This document shows, in pieces, positions 1 to 9,024 of a stretch of DNA of 60,945 nucleotides. A program made the translations under genes and the position numbers. The notes under the pieces were generated by a model. The model saw only the letters and a program-made list of their open reading frames with translations, was not told the origin of the DNA and searched no databases. Numbering within the stretch: position 1 is the stretch's first letter; each line of letters starts with the position of its first letter. Source of the DNA: SMWC01 sp964466315 (GTDB taxonomy: Bacteria; Pseudomonadota; Gammaproteobacteria; Steroidobacterales; Rariloculaceae); NCBI GenBank assembly GCA_964466315.1, contig CAYXNS010000010.1, positions 1 through 60,945 of the forward strand. The letters run 5' to 3'.

Positions 1-87
1 CAACGCCTTTTGCGCAGATACGCAACCAAAGTTTTTGCCACTGCCTATCCTGAATAACAGAGTTTTTCAATTACTTGCAGAGCTATG

Positions 88-141
88 GCGCTCGGATTCA
101 TAACCCGCAGGTCGGTAGTTCAAGTCTACCCATCACCACCA
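88..141 (+). pseudogene. 3' part of a Met-type tRNA (CAT anticodon), 5' half missing
   Basis: The sequence shows an anticodon loop TTCATAA at about 97-103, a perfect T arm (GGTAG, loop TTCAAGT, CTACC at 114-130), a 3' acceptor strand CATCACC, discriminator A and encoded CCA ending at 141. A complete tRNA would need a 5' acceptor strand GGTGATG near 65, but the bases there are T/A-rich and do not pair, and no normal D arm is present. The anticodon stem also has two mismatched pairs. It is therefore a tRNA 3' remnant, the part that integrative elements usually duplicate at attachment sites. A decayed tRNA without any integration history is the alternative. Confidence 0.6.
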
Positions 142-293
142 TAAAACAATGACTTACATTCGGCCAGTGGTCGCCGGCTCCCCTAGCGCAACCCAATTGC
201 AACCAGTGTGTAACGATGGCGATATTCGGCTCGAGACCTCAGTATCCTCAGAGATGCTCTGCCGAGAGACTCGATAAGCCTCCAGGGCGGAGA

Positions 294-1007
294 TCATCGA
301 GCCCAGGTTGGTGTATTACGGCCCGGCCCTCCAAGGTCAGATAGCTGCTCCAGGCGATCGGAGAGCACTTCCGCCCAGCGCTCCACCAAATCGGCAGTTT
401 GCACCCATACCGTACCCGAATCCACAAGCCCTTCCGCGTTTCGCCTGTCGTTGGTGCGTGCCAACAGCTCGGCGGTCATACCATCCCGCAACTCAAGGAT
501 GACATTGGCTGACCAGGGATCCCTGACGAGGGTGAAGTCACTGCCAATAATAGGGGGAGGAATGCGAGAGACGACGTCGACAAGGAATCCTTGAACGACG
601 AGTACGTTAGACCCTGCCCCGTCGTAGAGCTCATAAGACTGTTCTTGCGTGAATTCTGCATCGACGGCCTGGCGCCACACCCCACGAAGCCATTCTTTCT
701 TAGCGTCGTCGAGCGAGAATTCCGTTACACCGATTCCACTGCGCGGGTTGTAATTTATTTCGACCGCTTCGCGAAACTGGACGGCGGTGGGCATGAGCAG
801 AATCCTCGTGTAGCGCGAGAGATCCAGATCCAGCCTCACCCAAGCAGCCTCCATAATCGACGGATCCACCCGGTGAAGACCCTCTTCAGTGACAGCTGTG
901 TCCGGCTCAGTTGCCAGTATGGGTTGTGCGCCGCTTCCTCCCGCATGCCACAAGAACACGAGCCCGGCTGTAACAGACAGGATCGCTGGCAGTATTCTGA
1001 GTCTCAT
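294..1007 (-). CDS. DUF3313-family exported protein
   Basis: The 237-residue product starts with a hydrophobic signal peptide (MRLRILPAILSVTAGLVFLW). The body fits DUF3313: a 'GLHRVDPS' opening, an 'RYTRILLMPTAVQFRE' strand near the first third, and the late 'NVILELRDGMTAELLART' block followed by 'DRR'. The ATG at 1007 is preferred over an upstream in-frame start at 1031 because GGAGG lies just before it and the signal peptide begins there. DUF3313 members are envelope proteins, often lipoproteins, of unknown function. No lipobox cysteine is present here, so a soluble periplasmic location is inferred. It stands alone next to the tRNA remnant. Confidence 0.8.
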   Translation of the reverse strand: MRLRILPAILSVTAGLVFLWHAGGSGAQPILATEPDTAVTEEGLHRVDPSIMEAAWVRLDLDLSRYTRILLMPTAVQFREAVEINYNPRSGIGVTEFSLDDAKKEWLRGVWRQAVDAEFTQEQSYELYDGAGSNVLVVQGFLVDVVSRIPPPIIGSDFTLVRDPWSANVILELRDGMTAELLARTNDRRNAEGLVDSGTVWVQTADLVERWAEVLSDRLEQLSDLGGPGRNTPTWAR

Positions 1008-1141
1008 GGCTTCCTCCAGTTTTGGACTCATTCCGAACGTCTAAGTCCAGCTGCTCACATTTAAATCAAGGTCAAGGACTTCTCAGCTAGAGGAGCGAAT
1101 CCATGACCATCTCACAGTTTATCAGTTCTTTGTAGCAACGC

Positions 1142-1240
1142 ATGCTCAACGACATGAGAATGCGCCAGCTTGCCGACAAAACCCCAGTTGCCTACGCGCG
1201 CGCCGTCAAGCGATTGGCCCAGTATCTAGGCCGCTCGCGG
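1142..1240 (+). pseudogene. N-terminal fragment of a tyrosine recombinase/integrase
   Basis: About 33 codons resemble the N-terminal core-binding (SAM-like) segment of tyrosine recombinases: MRMRQLADKT followed by AYARAVKRLAQYLGRS, the helix with which these proteins begin. The frame then runs directly into an unrelated flavin-reductase-like sequence. The catalytic domain is absent, so no recombinase activity is possible. Together with the tRNA remnant 1 kb upstream it suggests an old mobile element that has been almost completely deleted. Confidence 0.65.
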
Positions 1241-1411
1241 GTTACGGCATTTGTCGAGTGCAACCTCGTCGATACCGTTGAGAGGGGCGACCACTCGGTG
1301 CTCATCGGCGAGGTCATCAACGCTGGGATCCATAAGCCCTTTGACGGGCGTGCTGATCGGGCGGTCCTGGCGATGGCCGATCTCGGCGAGAAGGTTTTCT
1401 ATGGCGGCTAG
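1241..1411 (+). pseudogene. C-terminal remnant of a flavin reductase-domain protein
   Basis: About 55 codons, in frame with the recombinase fragment, resemble the C-terminal end of the flavin reductase (FMN-binding split barrel) family: 'FVECNLVDTVERGDHSVLIG' is the conserved late strand pair, and 'DLGEKVFYGG' is a typical terminus before a natural TAG. The N-terminal two-thirds, including most of the FMN site, is missing. The deletion fused two unrelated genes into one short open frame. A chimeric expressed peptide is possible but unlikely to work. Confidence 0.6.
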
Positions 1412-1700
1412 GAGTATTGTCACGTGGCGAAATATTTCTTCGACGAACAATGCCGCGTAACGCCACTTCCACACTGGACCGGTCAATGTTGACGGGTCAC
1501 TTTCACGTCACCGAATAATTCAGTTCCCGACAGAGCCGACTTCGGACGGGCGCCACTCGCTCTGATCATCACCGTATCCGAATTAGAGGCGCTGGCGCTG
1601 GGCTGGATGCTAGTCATCGCCAACCTCAATCTGAGGAGCGTGAGCGGGTAGATGCAGCGATATTGAGATAACATAACGAAACCCCAGCAAGGATCCTGGA

Positions 1701-3401
1701 ATGAAACGATTGATACTCCCTGTTGCCGCGTTGATGACCGCAGGAAGCATGAGTTCTCTATGCGCGCAGGAGCCCCCAGATACGATCCTCTTTAACGGCA
1801 AGATCGTCACCGTGGATGACTTCTTTTCTATTCAAGAGGCCGTCGCTCTACGGGGAGAGCGAATAGTAGCGGTGGGAAGTGACGAAGTGATTCAAACGCT
1901 TGCTGGCCCCGATTCGAGGTCGGTGGATCTGGGCGGGCGAACCGTGATTCCGGGACTAATCGACAATCACAATCATGTCATTCGAGCGACAGAGTACTGG
2001 CCGAATGAAGCACGACTCGACGGCGTCACGAATCGTGTGGAAGCGCTGGCACGTCTGGGGGCCAAGGCGGACGCCCTGCCCGAGGGTGAATGGCTGATGT
2101 CGCTCGGAGGCTGGAGCGAAGACCAGTTTATCGGCAATTCTGCGGACTTCACGTTGGGGGAACTCGATGAGATCACTCCGCAAAGGCCCGCATTCATTCA
2201 ATCGACCTATGACCACGCGTTTGCCAACACGGTTTGGTTCGCGGAGATGGGTATCCCGCTTCAAGCCGATTTCGAAGAGCGTTCGAGCGCGGTTGGTCTC
2301 GCATCGCGTGTCGTGCGAGATGAGACCGGTAAGGTCACTGGTCGGCTGAACGGCGGCATGCCGATGGTTATTGATGCGCTTGAGCGCTTCCCTGAAGTTA
2401 CCGCCGAGCGTCAGGCGGATGCAATTCGAGCATCGCTCTCCTACCTGAATAGCATCGGCCTTACAGCCGTCTACGATCCAGCGGGCATGGGTATCAAAAG
2501 GGAGAGCTATGCACGGATCCGAGCACTCGCTGCCGACGCCGAACTGACGGTTCGTATCTTTCATACGCTCAGCAGAGGCGTAGTGCCATCCACCCCCGAG
2601 GAAGCTCGGGGACTTGTTGAGGAGATACGCGCATCACGGCCGTTCCAAGGCGACGATTCTGTTGATCAGATCGCGATAGGCGAATCTTACTACGCCCCGT
2701 TTCACCGGGATAGCTTGTTCACGCCGACCAACCCGACGGCCGAGGATATTGCCGCGGCACGCAGCATTCTGACTGCTGCCGCAAAGGGCGGCTGGTCAGC
2801 CCAAACACATGCTTCGCGGCCGGAAACGATCGACACCCTGCTTGACGTCATAACAGAGATCAATGAGAACTATCCGCTCCGCCAATTGAGGTGGTCGATA
2901 ACGCACGCAGACCTGATCGGAAGGGAGCAGGTAGAGCGCATGCGGCACCTCGGGATGAATCTACAGATGCGCAGCATCTCCGTGCTGCATCAACCGCGAC
3001 GCGGAACTCTGATCGAGGAGATGGGTGGCGCCGGCTATCACGTGCCGCCGCTTCGCATGATCCAGGATAGCGGCATTCCCTGGGGACTCGGCACTGACGG
3101 TACCAAAGCGTCGATGATCAACCCCTTCGTTACACTCTGGTGGGCGGTCACAGGATTGGCGTTAAACGGCAAGACGGTTCTGAACGAAACTCTGACTCGA
3201 GAAGAGGCGTTAATTGCGCACACTCGCTCAAACGCCTATTTAATGTTCCAGGAAGCCAATATCGGTTCGATCCGGCCGGGATTGCTGGCCGACCTACTCG
3301 TATTGGACCGCGATTACCTGACGGTGCCCGCGGACGAAATCAAGATGATATTGCCCATTGCGACCATCGTCGATGGACGAGTCGTGTCGGGGGCACTTTA
3401 A
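1701..3401 (+). CDS. Exported amidohydrolase (amidohydrolase family 3, YtcJ-like)
   Basis: The 566-residue protein has a Sec signal peptide (MKRLILPVAALMTAGSMSSL, cleavage after CAQ). It shows the composite metal-dependent hydrolase fold: an N-terminal beta sandwich ('ILFNGKIVTVDD', 'GERIVAVG'), the metal-binding 'DNHNH' motif near residue 92, a further histidine in 'SITHADLIG' and the catalytic aspartate in 'GLGTDG'. The C-terminal 'GLLADLLVLD' strand closes the sandwich. The family hydrolyses amide or cyclic C-N bonds and the substrate cannot be told from sequence. Export to the periplasm and a lone position suggest a scavenging role (inference). Confidence 0.9.
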   Translation: MKRLILPVAALMTAGSMSSLCAQEPPDTILFNGKIVTVDDFFSIQEAVALRGERIVAVGSDEVIQTLAGPDSRSVDLGGRTVIPGLIDNHNHVIRATEYWPNEARLDGVTNRVEALARLGAKADALPEGEWLMSLGGWSEDQFIGNSADFTLGELDEITPQRPAFIQSTYDHAFANTVWFAEMGIPLQADFEERSSAVGLASRVVRDETGKVTGRLNGGMPMVIDALERFPEVTAERQADAIRASLSYLNSIGLTAVYDPAGMGIKRESYARIRALAADAELTVRIFHTLSRGVVPSTPEEARGLVEEIRASRPFQGDDSVDQIAIGESYYAPFHRDSLFTPTNPTAEDIAAARSILTAAAKGGWSAQTHASRPETIDTLLDVITEINENYPLRQLRWSITHADLIGREQVERMRHLGMNLQMRSISVLHQPRRGTLIEEMGGAGYHVPPLRMIQDSGIPWGLGTDGTKASMINPFVTLWWAVTGLALNGKTVLNETLTREEALIAHTRSNAYLMFQEANIGSIRPGLLADLLVLDRDYLTVPADEIKMILPIATIVDGRVVSGAL

Positions 3402-3529
3402 CGGGCCAAATTAGCACAGACTCCTACTGAAACCTGATTCGGTATAATTTATCTTAATCGGTGGTATCTACCAGGCGTTACAGTACAGCCCTACGAGTCC
3501 GTGGAGCGCCAGCAACGCAGAAATTGGCG

Positions 3530-3988
3530 ATGAGACTAGCGTCACTACTTGCCACGAGCGCATGCATTTTATGCCTGATGGGTTGTTCGTCATCAGCCGT
3601 GCAAGGCTACGACGGCCCCGCTCTGTCCAGAGATGAGACGGCGCTCATCAGGATGCGGCGCCCGAACCGAATGCGGCGTGTCCGCAGTGCGGAGATAGTG
3701 GCGATCGATACACCGGTCGGGGCGATCTCTGTCGATACCCAAGCCGCTACGCTGCTTCCGGGCGAGACCTGCATTGCAGTCGAAGCACGGACTATCAGCC
3801 TGCATTCGGCTTCCGGCTACCTGTGTTTCGATGTGAGGGCCGGAAGCTCATACGAGATCCAGATTCTTACGGTCGTGAACGAATTTCCGGCGTTTCCAGA
3901 TCTCTATTCCAACGAGGAGATCGGGGTCGCCGAATTCAGCCTGATCGACACCACTACCGGCGATACGGTCGTCGCTGTAACGCCCTGA
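3530..3988 (+). CDS. Small predicted lipoprotein, function unknown
   Basis: A 152-residue product starting at an internal ATG. From there it has a clear lipoprotein signal (MRLASLLATSACILCL followed by the lipobox LMGC, cysteine at residue 19), which is why this start is chosen over the upstream one at 3461. The mature part has no recognised domain. Its early 'ETALIRMRR' and mid-protein 'GYLCFDVRAGSSYEIQIL' resemble the beta-rich small lipoproteins found in many gammaproteobacteria. It probably sits on the inner face of the outer membrane because residue +2 is serine. Function unknown. Confidence 0.7.
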   Translation: MRLASLLATSACILCLMGCSSSAVQGYDGPALSRDETALIRMRRPNRMRRVRSAEIVAIDTPVGAISVDTQAATLLPGETCIAVEARTISLHSASGYLCFDVRAGSSYEIQILTVVNEFPAFPDLYSNEEIGVAEFSLIDTTTGDTVVAVTP

Positions 3989-4013
3989 GCTTTGGTTGGC
4001 GAAAAGCTAGAAC

Positions 4014-4499
4014 CTACTGACGCTCTTTGATGGATATACGAGGACGAAGGCCGTGCTCGTTGAGCATGCCCCTAATCTCCGCAATCCGTTCCGCATCCGA
4101 ATTTATGACCGCCGCGGTATCGAGATCGTATGTGGCTTCCGAGAACATGCCCTTGAGCAGATAGGCATACGCCCGATTTGAATAGGCGCACCAATTCGAA
4201 CCGCCCGGACCGAGTGACTGGGTACAGTAGTCGATAGCCAGATTGAGTTCTCCGACCGCCACGTGTGCCGCACATAGATTGGAGAGCGCGGCGACTCGAT
4301 CCTCGAGACTCGGCGGGTAGCGCGTCAGGCCCAGCAATGTCAGACAAATCCCTTCCTCATACTCTCCGATTTGGATTGAGTAAGTCCCCGCCGCTAGGAA
4401 CTCGTTGCCAGAACCCACTATCGTCGTCTTGGGATCACCACTCGCGGCCCCAGCTTGAACGCCGTAAGCCAGGGTACAGGCAAGAATAAATCGTTTCAT
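4014..4499 (-). CDS. Exported TPR-repeat protein
   Basis: A 161-residue product with signal peptide (MKRFILACTLAYGVQAGAAS) that sets the start at 4499. The mature part holds about three degenerate tetratricopeptide helices pairs, the clearest around 'ALSNLCAAHVAVGELNLAID' and 'AYSNRAYAYLLKGMFSEATY'. TPR proteins act as protein-protein scaffolds; partners are not evident. Six cysteines in the mature part could form disulfides in the periplasm. It lies between convergent and same-strand genes and is not clearly in an operon. Confidence 0.7.
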   Translation of the reverse strand: MKRFILACTLAYGVQAGAASGDPKTTIVGSGNEFLAAGTYSIQIGEYEEGICLTLLGLTRYPPSLEDRVAALSNLCAAHVAVGELNLAIDYCTQSLGPGGSNWCAYSNRAYAYLLKGMFSEATYDLDTAAVINSDAERIAEIRGMLNEHGLRPRISIKERQ

Positions 4500-4575
4500 A
4501 GCACCCTGCCAGAAAACGTGACCTATTCTTGAATATCTGGCCACCGAGGCCTTTCTTCAAGGACGGAGGAGCGGA

Positions 4576-6777
4576 TCAGAACCGGAACGTGTAATTGATC
4601 TTTGCGGTAAATTCCGCGGTATCCGAACGGAACGTCCTGCGCCCGTCGATGTCACGCATATTGTGGTTGAGCACAAGATACGCCTCGCGCCCCGCCTGGG
4701 GAATCCAGTGGAGGCGGCTGTTGATGCCAAGCGTGTTCGACACATTGTCCCACTGAAAGAGATTCACCCAGGAGAATCGAGATGAAAATACGATATCGGT
4801 CCTGATCCGAGCGAGGCGTGTCACGAAGGAGCCGTGCGGAAGATCGACGTCATCCATGCGGTATTCGACATTCAACCGAAAGTGCTCCGAGGGGCGCCAG
4901 TTGAAATAGGGTCGTAAGCTCAAGCTCTCACCATCGTAGAAATCTCCAGCTTCGTAAGCGAGGCCACCCGAGAATCTCCGCTGACCGCCGGTATTGAATT
5001 GCATCTCAACCCGATCGAACTGATAGTCGCCGATCGGAATCGTGACGCCATCCGAAACATCGAACGGCTCGATCAGTCCTTCCTTGTGAGCAGTGAAATT
5101 GATCTGAAAATCGTCGCCTGTGTGGTTCTCCAGTTGAATCGGCTGCAGAGTGACGGCCTCACTCTCGAGGCCGCCGTCTGCCAGGCGCTCGAACCCATCG
5201 ACGAACACGCGAGTTTGAACCGCTCGTAACCAGCTATTTGTCGGGCGATAAATATAATGCAGTGAGTACTCCAGGTTTCGAATCCCCAGACGGCTGACGA
5301 ATCCGAGCGCCGGCCTGAAATTCTTCTCGACGGCCTTATAGCTGACGAACCCGCCAAGCCCCTCGGTCGTATTAGCGCCCGTCGAGACACCGAACGCCGC
5401 ATTCTCGCCATAGAGCCCAGATGTGTCGCTCACCTCATACCAGAGGTTGCCTTCGACGCTTCGACCGTTAGCGAGCCGCGTATTCAGGTAGTAAAAATCG
5501 ACACCGAAGACGCTGTTGTCGTCGTTCGAGTTCGGGTCTCCATCGGTCACGATCATCCCTAGCGAGGACTCCCGCAGGACATTCGCGGTGACCCGCCCGA
5601 CGAACAGACTGCTGGCGTCGACGTCCTGAAAGGCGTCCTGGCGCACGCCGAGCACACCCAGATTCCAGCGCCCCACCCGGCCACTGAGTTTGAGTCCGCC
5701 TTCGAGATCTACCGGTTCGCGATTCGGGCTCAAGCCAATGGTTCTCGAGAAAAACGGTCTTGCATTATTGTTGTCGGGGCCGCCATAGGCGCCCAGTCCG
5801 CCGAAACCGAATATATCGGCGTCCTGAAGAAAGAAATCGCGTTTCTCGGGAAAGAACAGGCTAAAGCGCGTGAGATTGACCTGCCGATCGTCGACCTCCG
5901 TCGCGGAAAAATCCGTGTTCAAGGTCAGCACGCCAGTCAAACCCGACGTCAGTTTGTAGAATATGTCGAGCGACGGCTCTATATCGGAGTCCATGCGCCT
6001 GGATGAATATTGCTTGAACTCGTGCAGGCTGAGTGAGGGCACGATATCGAGTCCCACACCCTGTTGCATCTCCGAAAGGCCTTCGGCGATGCCGAAGATG
6101 CCCGGATTCTGGTTACGATTACGGGATATCCAGCCCATCGTCTCCTGTTTTCGGGCCAGTCGCCGATAGAAGTTGATTCCCCACTCGTCGCTATTCGGAT
6201 TGAAGGAGAGGCTCTTGAGCGGAATGGCAAACTCTGTGGCCCAGCCGTCGTCATCGACAGTCGATCTCGTATTCCAGATTCCGTCCCAATCCATCAGTAT
6301 CCTGGTCGTATCCTCAAAGAGTCCCTCGACGCGCACCCCGTTGGGATTGGCACTGAATACGTAACCACTGCGTTGATCATTGAACGGGCTAAGCATGACG
6401 GCGAATACGTCATCCGCCGGCATCAGTTCCCCCTGGCGAAGAATCTGCGCCGTTATCTGCCCCGGCTCGCTGTCCCAGAGTCTCGCTCCGACGTAGAGCG
6501 CGTCTTGATCGTAGAGAACGTAGACTGTGGTGGGCTCGGTCGGCTCAGCGTACTCGACCGGCAGCATCTGATGTAGATCTTCGACGATAGCTGCCCGGCC
6601 CCAAACGGCGTCGTCCAGCCGGCCGTCGATCACGGGCGGGGTGTCCGTCAGTACGGGGCGCATGCGCTTACCACCGGCCCCGGGCGGCTGCGCCGACAAG
6701 GCTACTGGGAAGAACGCGCAGACGCCCAGGATCCAGGTTGCGGTCGTCAATCGTCGCAAGATTGTGCCTCTACTCAC
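4576..6777 (-). CDS. CBM9-like/DUF5916 outer-membrane-type protein
   Basis: The 733-residue protein has a signal peptide, a carbohydrate-binding-family-9-like domain near residues 45-210 ('PPVIDGRLDDAVWGRA', 'DALYVGARLWD', 'EFAIPLKSLSF') and a long DUF5916 region that ends in an aromatic beta strand with terminal F ('AKINYTFRF'), typical of outer-membrane barrels. The start is taken as GTG at 6777, 11 bases after the stop of the upstream oxygenase; longer frames would overlap that gene. DUF5916 proteins are widespread in marine bacteria and their function is unproven; sugar or ligand capture at the surface is inference. Confidence 0.82.
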   Translation of the reverse strand: MSRGTILRRLTTATWILGVCAFFPVALSAQPPGAGGKRMRPVLTDTPPVIDGRLDDAVWGRAAIVEDLHQMLPVEYAEPTEPTTVYVLYDQDALYVGARLWDSEPGQITAQILRQGELMPADDVFAVMLSPFNDQRSGYVFSANPNGVRVEGLFEDTTRILMDWDGIWNTRSTVDDDGWATEFAIPLKSLSFNPNSDEWGINFYRRLARKQETMGWISRNRNQNPGIFGIAEGLSEMQQGVGLDIVPSLSLHEFKQYSSRRMDSDIEPSLDIFYKLTSGLTGVLTLNTDFSATEVDDRQVNLTRFSLFFPEKRDFFLQDADIFGFGGLGAYGGPDNNNARPFFSRTIGLSPNREPVDLEGGLKLSGRVGRWNLGVLGVRQDAFQDVDASSLFVGRVTANVLRESSLGMIVTDGDPNSNDDNSVFGVDFYYLNTRLANGRSVEGNLWYEVSDTSGLYGENAAFGVSTGANTTEGLGGFVSYKAVEKNFRPALGFVSRLGIRNLEYSLHYIYRPTNSWLRAVQTRVFVDGFERLADGGLESEAVTLQPIQLENHTGDDFQINFTAHKEGLIEPFDVSDGVTIPIGDYQFDRVEMQFNTGGQRRFSGGLAYEAGDFYDGESLSLRPYFNWRPSEHFRLNVEYRMDDVDLPHGSFVTRLARIRTDIVFSSRFSWVNLFQWDNVSNTLGINSRLHWIPQAGREAYLVLNHNMRDIDGRRTFRSDTAEFTAKINYTFRF

Positions 6778-6788
6778 AATGACTTCGC

Positions 6789-7757
6789 TTAGTCCTGCTT
6801 GCCACCGGACTCGCGCTTGTAGTTGCTGTCGATATACCAGCTCATATAGTCGAGCATAGTTACAGGTTCGAAGGCCGGGGGGTGTTCCGTCGACACGCAG
6901 CTCGGGAGCGGCGCGGCGAGTGTATCCGCATTCGGGTTGAAGAACATAGCCATAGAGCAACGATCTTCACCGGGCACGACGACACGATGGGGCGTGGCAA
7001 GAAAGCGCCCATTCGACCAGCGATTCAGAAACTCCCCGGTATTCACGAGAATACCGCCGTCGATGGGCACCGCCGGAGACCAAGTACCGCCCGGCAGCAG
7101 GATCTCGAGGCCAGCGACATCGGAGAACGGCAGCAGGGTGATAAAGCTGTGATCGGAATGCGGTGAAATTCCGAACTGATTCTCCTCGGGTTCGAGTGCC
7201 GGGTAAAAGGTATTTCGCGTCCACCACATCGGCTCGGTGAAATAGGGCGCGAAATAATCTACCGGCAGATCCAATGCCCGCGCATAGAGCGGCAACATCG
7301 CATAGCCCAGGGCCGACAGAGCTTCCTGGTACGCGATCATCGCATCCCGAAAATCTGGAAGATTGCCGGGCCATTGATTCGGCCCGACGAAACGCAGCCC
7401 CTGTTGAATCGCGGGATCATCTGCGGATCGCTCGCGGGCGAGTGTGAGCGTCTCGTTGAGATCCGGCTTGGTATTCCTGTTGATCTTGGATGTAACGTAG
7501 ATCGTCGTTTTGGCCGGAATGTATCCGACCGATCGCTCGTCTATCCTGAGTTTCAGTTTCTCTTCCAGGGGCAGCGCAAAGAATTCCCGCAATGCCGTAT
7601 ACGCAACCTCGATCGGCTCGACCGGTACACCATGATTCACAGCCGCGTAGAAACCGATCTTTTCCTGTACACGGCGGAGTTTTTCGGCCAAGCGCTCGCG
7701 AGATTCAACGTCCCCGGACAGATAAGGGCTGAGATCGAGCGTTGGTATCTCAGTCAC
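6789..7757 (-). CDS. Isopenicillin N synthase-like 2-oxoglutarate/Fe(II) dioxygenase
   Basis: A 322-residue cytosolic enzyme. The N-terminal DIOX_N segment ('PTLDLSPYLSG', 'GFYAAVNHGVP') precedes the catalytic jelly roll with the Fe(II) triad H-x-D...H ('ISPHSDHSFITLLPF', then 'ATPHRVVVPG') and the 2-oxoglutarate-binding R-x-S ('RCSMAMF'). Such enzymes couple oxidative decarboxylation of 2-oxoglutarate to substrate hydroxylation, desaturation or ring closure. It is the first gene of a probable two-gene operon with the DUF5916 protein. The substrate is unknown and no biosynthetic cluster surrounds it. Confidence 0.9.
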   Translation of the reverse strand: MTEIPTLDLSPYLSGDVESRERLAEKLRRVQEKIGFYAAVNHGVPVEPIEVAYTALREFFALPLEEKLKLRIDERSVGYIPAKTTIYVTSKINRNTKPDLNETLTLARERSADDPAIQQGLRFVGPNQWPGNLPDFRDAMIAYQEALSALGYAMLPLYARALDLPVDYFAPYFTEPMWWTRNTFYPALEPEENQFGISPHSDHSFITLLPFSDVAGLEILLPGGTWSPAVPIDGGILVNTGEFLNRWSNGRFLATPHRVVVPGEDRCSMAMFFNPNADTLAAPLPSCVSTEHPPAFEPVTMLDYMSWYIDSNYKRESGGKQD

Positions 7758-7818
7758 GGTGTCTCGAGACGTCCTGGCCCTCTACTGCCACGCTGCGAAT
7801 GATCGGAGTCGTGGAGCC

Positions 7819-9024
7819 CTAGTGCCGTTTAGGTTCCATCCCGATCTGGTGCATCAGCCAGGGCTCAACGATTTGCTCCAGAATCCGCCCCATCGGCCAC
7901 TGCTCCGAGCGTCCCATGTGACCGCCCACTGGATTCACCCAGGCCTGTTTGGGGTCACCGTGTTTCATCATAAGGTAGAGGTCTGCGATCGGTTGTTGAG
8001 TATCGAGTTCACCATTCACGAGCAGCATGGGCGCTGAAGGCTGATCGATGAGGCCACGCTCGACGAGCGACAACCGTGGACCGTAGGCGAGAAACCCTTC
8101 CATCGTTTTCGTGTCGTAGACGGCCGAACGAGCTGGAAACAGGTCGAACAAATATTCTTCACTCAGTAGAGCATGCTCCTGCCACTCGGGTTGATAGTAG
8201 CCGTGAATACCGACGCCGTGTATGGCAGCGCCGCGGATACGGTCGCGTTCCAGATAGGCGACGAGTGCGGCCCAGTAGCCGCTCCAACTCCGGCCCTGCA
8301 CGGCGATTCGGCTCGCGTCGACATCATCGCGAGTCGCGAGATAATCGAGCGCAGCGGAAAATACGCGTTCCGATCCGACGTCGATCAACACCGGAGATTG
8401 CCCCGTGCCCGGCATGTCCATAGCGAACACGCCTACGCCGTTCGCGACATATCGATCGGCACCAGCAATGACATCTTCCTTACGGGAGTCCAGCCCATTG
8501 ATACCTAGAACGAGCGGAACCGGATCGGCGGACACCGGAATCCTCAAGTAGGCAACGAGTTCGGAGTCCTCGAACGGGATCCGGACCGTCTCGACGGGTG
8601 GTTCAAGCAACTGGCCGTATTCATGAAACGCTCGCAGTGCATTCTCATACGATTCACGTTTTCCGGGTGAGTTTTTCTCGGTTGGCCAGCGGCCGACATT
8701 GAAGTTACGCCAGGCATTGAAATAGTGGTCGCGTGCCTCATCGCCTGAAGCCGACTCCGCCCGCGCCATGTACTCGTCACCGTTTCTCATCCACACGGCG
8801 GCCCACAGGTTCTGGTCCAACCGGCCGAAGGCGGCCATCGCCCGTTCGGCATCTTCCGCCCTAACGCCCGTAATCGGACCGAGATTGTTTCGCGCGCGTC
8901 GCAACGTCTCGTGCTTGAGCTCTTCGAGTGTACGTGGCCCCCAACTCTGGGCATCGGCAGCACCCGACAGAAACACTAAGCCGACAACGGCCAGGAGCCC
9001 GGCCAAAACTGTTCCTATTCTCAT
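7819..9024 (-). CDS. Exported alpha/beta hydrolase (FrsA-like esterase family)
   Basis: A 401-residue protein with Sec signal (MRIGTVLAGLLAVVGLVFLS, cleavage near ADA-QS). The alpha/beta fold shows the nucleophile elbow G-R-S-W-S-G ('IAVQGRSWSGYWAAL'), an acid in 'VNGELDTQQP' and a histidine in 'GGHMG'. The long helical N-terminal part before the fold matches the FrsA/DUF1100-type arrangement. The start at 9024 is supported by GGAGAG just upstream. The frame stays open for 51 more codons upstream and there encodes a separate Tat signal (see next entry). Substrate unknown, probably an ester. Confidence 0.83.
   Translation of the reverse strand: MRIGTVLAGLLAVVGLVFLSGAADAQSWGPRTLEELKHETLRRARNNLGPITGVRAEDAERAMAAFGRLDQNLWAAVWMRNGDEYMARAESASGDEARDHYFNAWRNFNVGRWPTEKNSPGKRESYENALRAFHEYGQLLEPPVETVRIPFEDSELVAYLRIPVSADPVPLVLGINGLDSRKEDVIAGADRYVANGVGVFAMDMPGTGQSPVLIDVGSERVFSAALDYLATRDDVDASRIAVQGRSWSGYWAALVAYLERDRIRGAAIHGVGIHGYYQPEWQEHALLSEEYLFDLFPARSAVYDTKTMEGFLAYGPRLSLVERGLIDQPSAPMLLVNGELDTQQPIADLYLMMKHGDPKQAWVNPVGGHMGRSEQWPMGRILEQIVEPWLMHQIGMEPKRH

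Noticed and set aside
591..1064. 157-codon plus-strand frame
   Set aside because: Opposite the DUF3313 gene, whose minus-strand product has a signal peptide, a good ribosome-binding site and family motifs.
1412..1700. Possible coding remnant between the chimeric pseudogene and the amidohydrolase
   Set aside because: Frames on both strands were read and none gave a family resemblance I could support.
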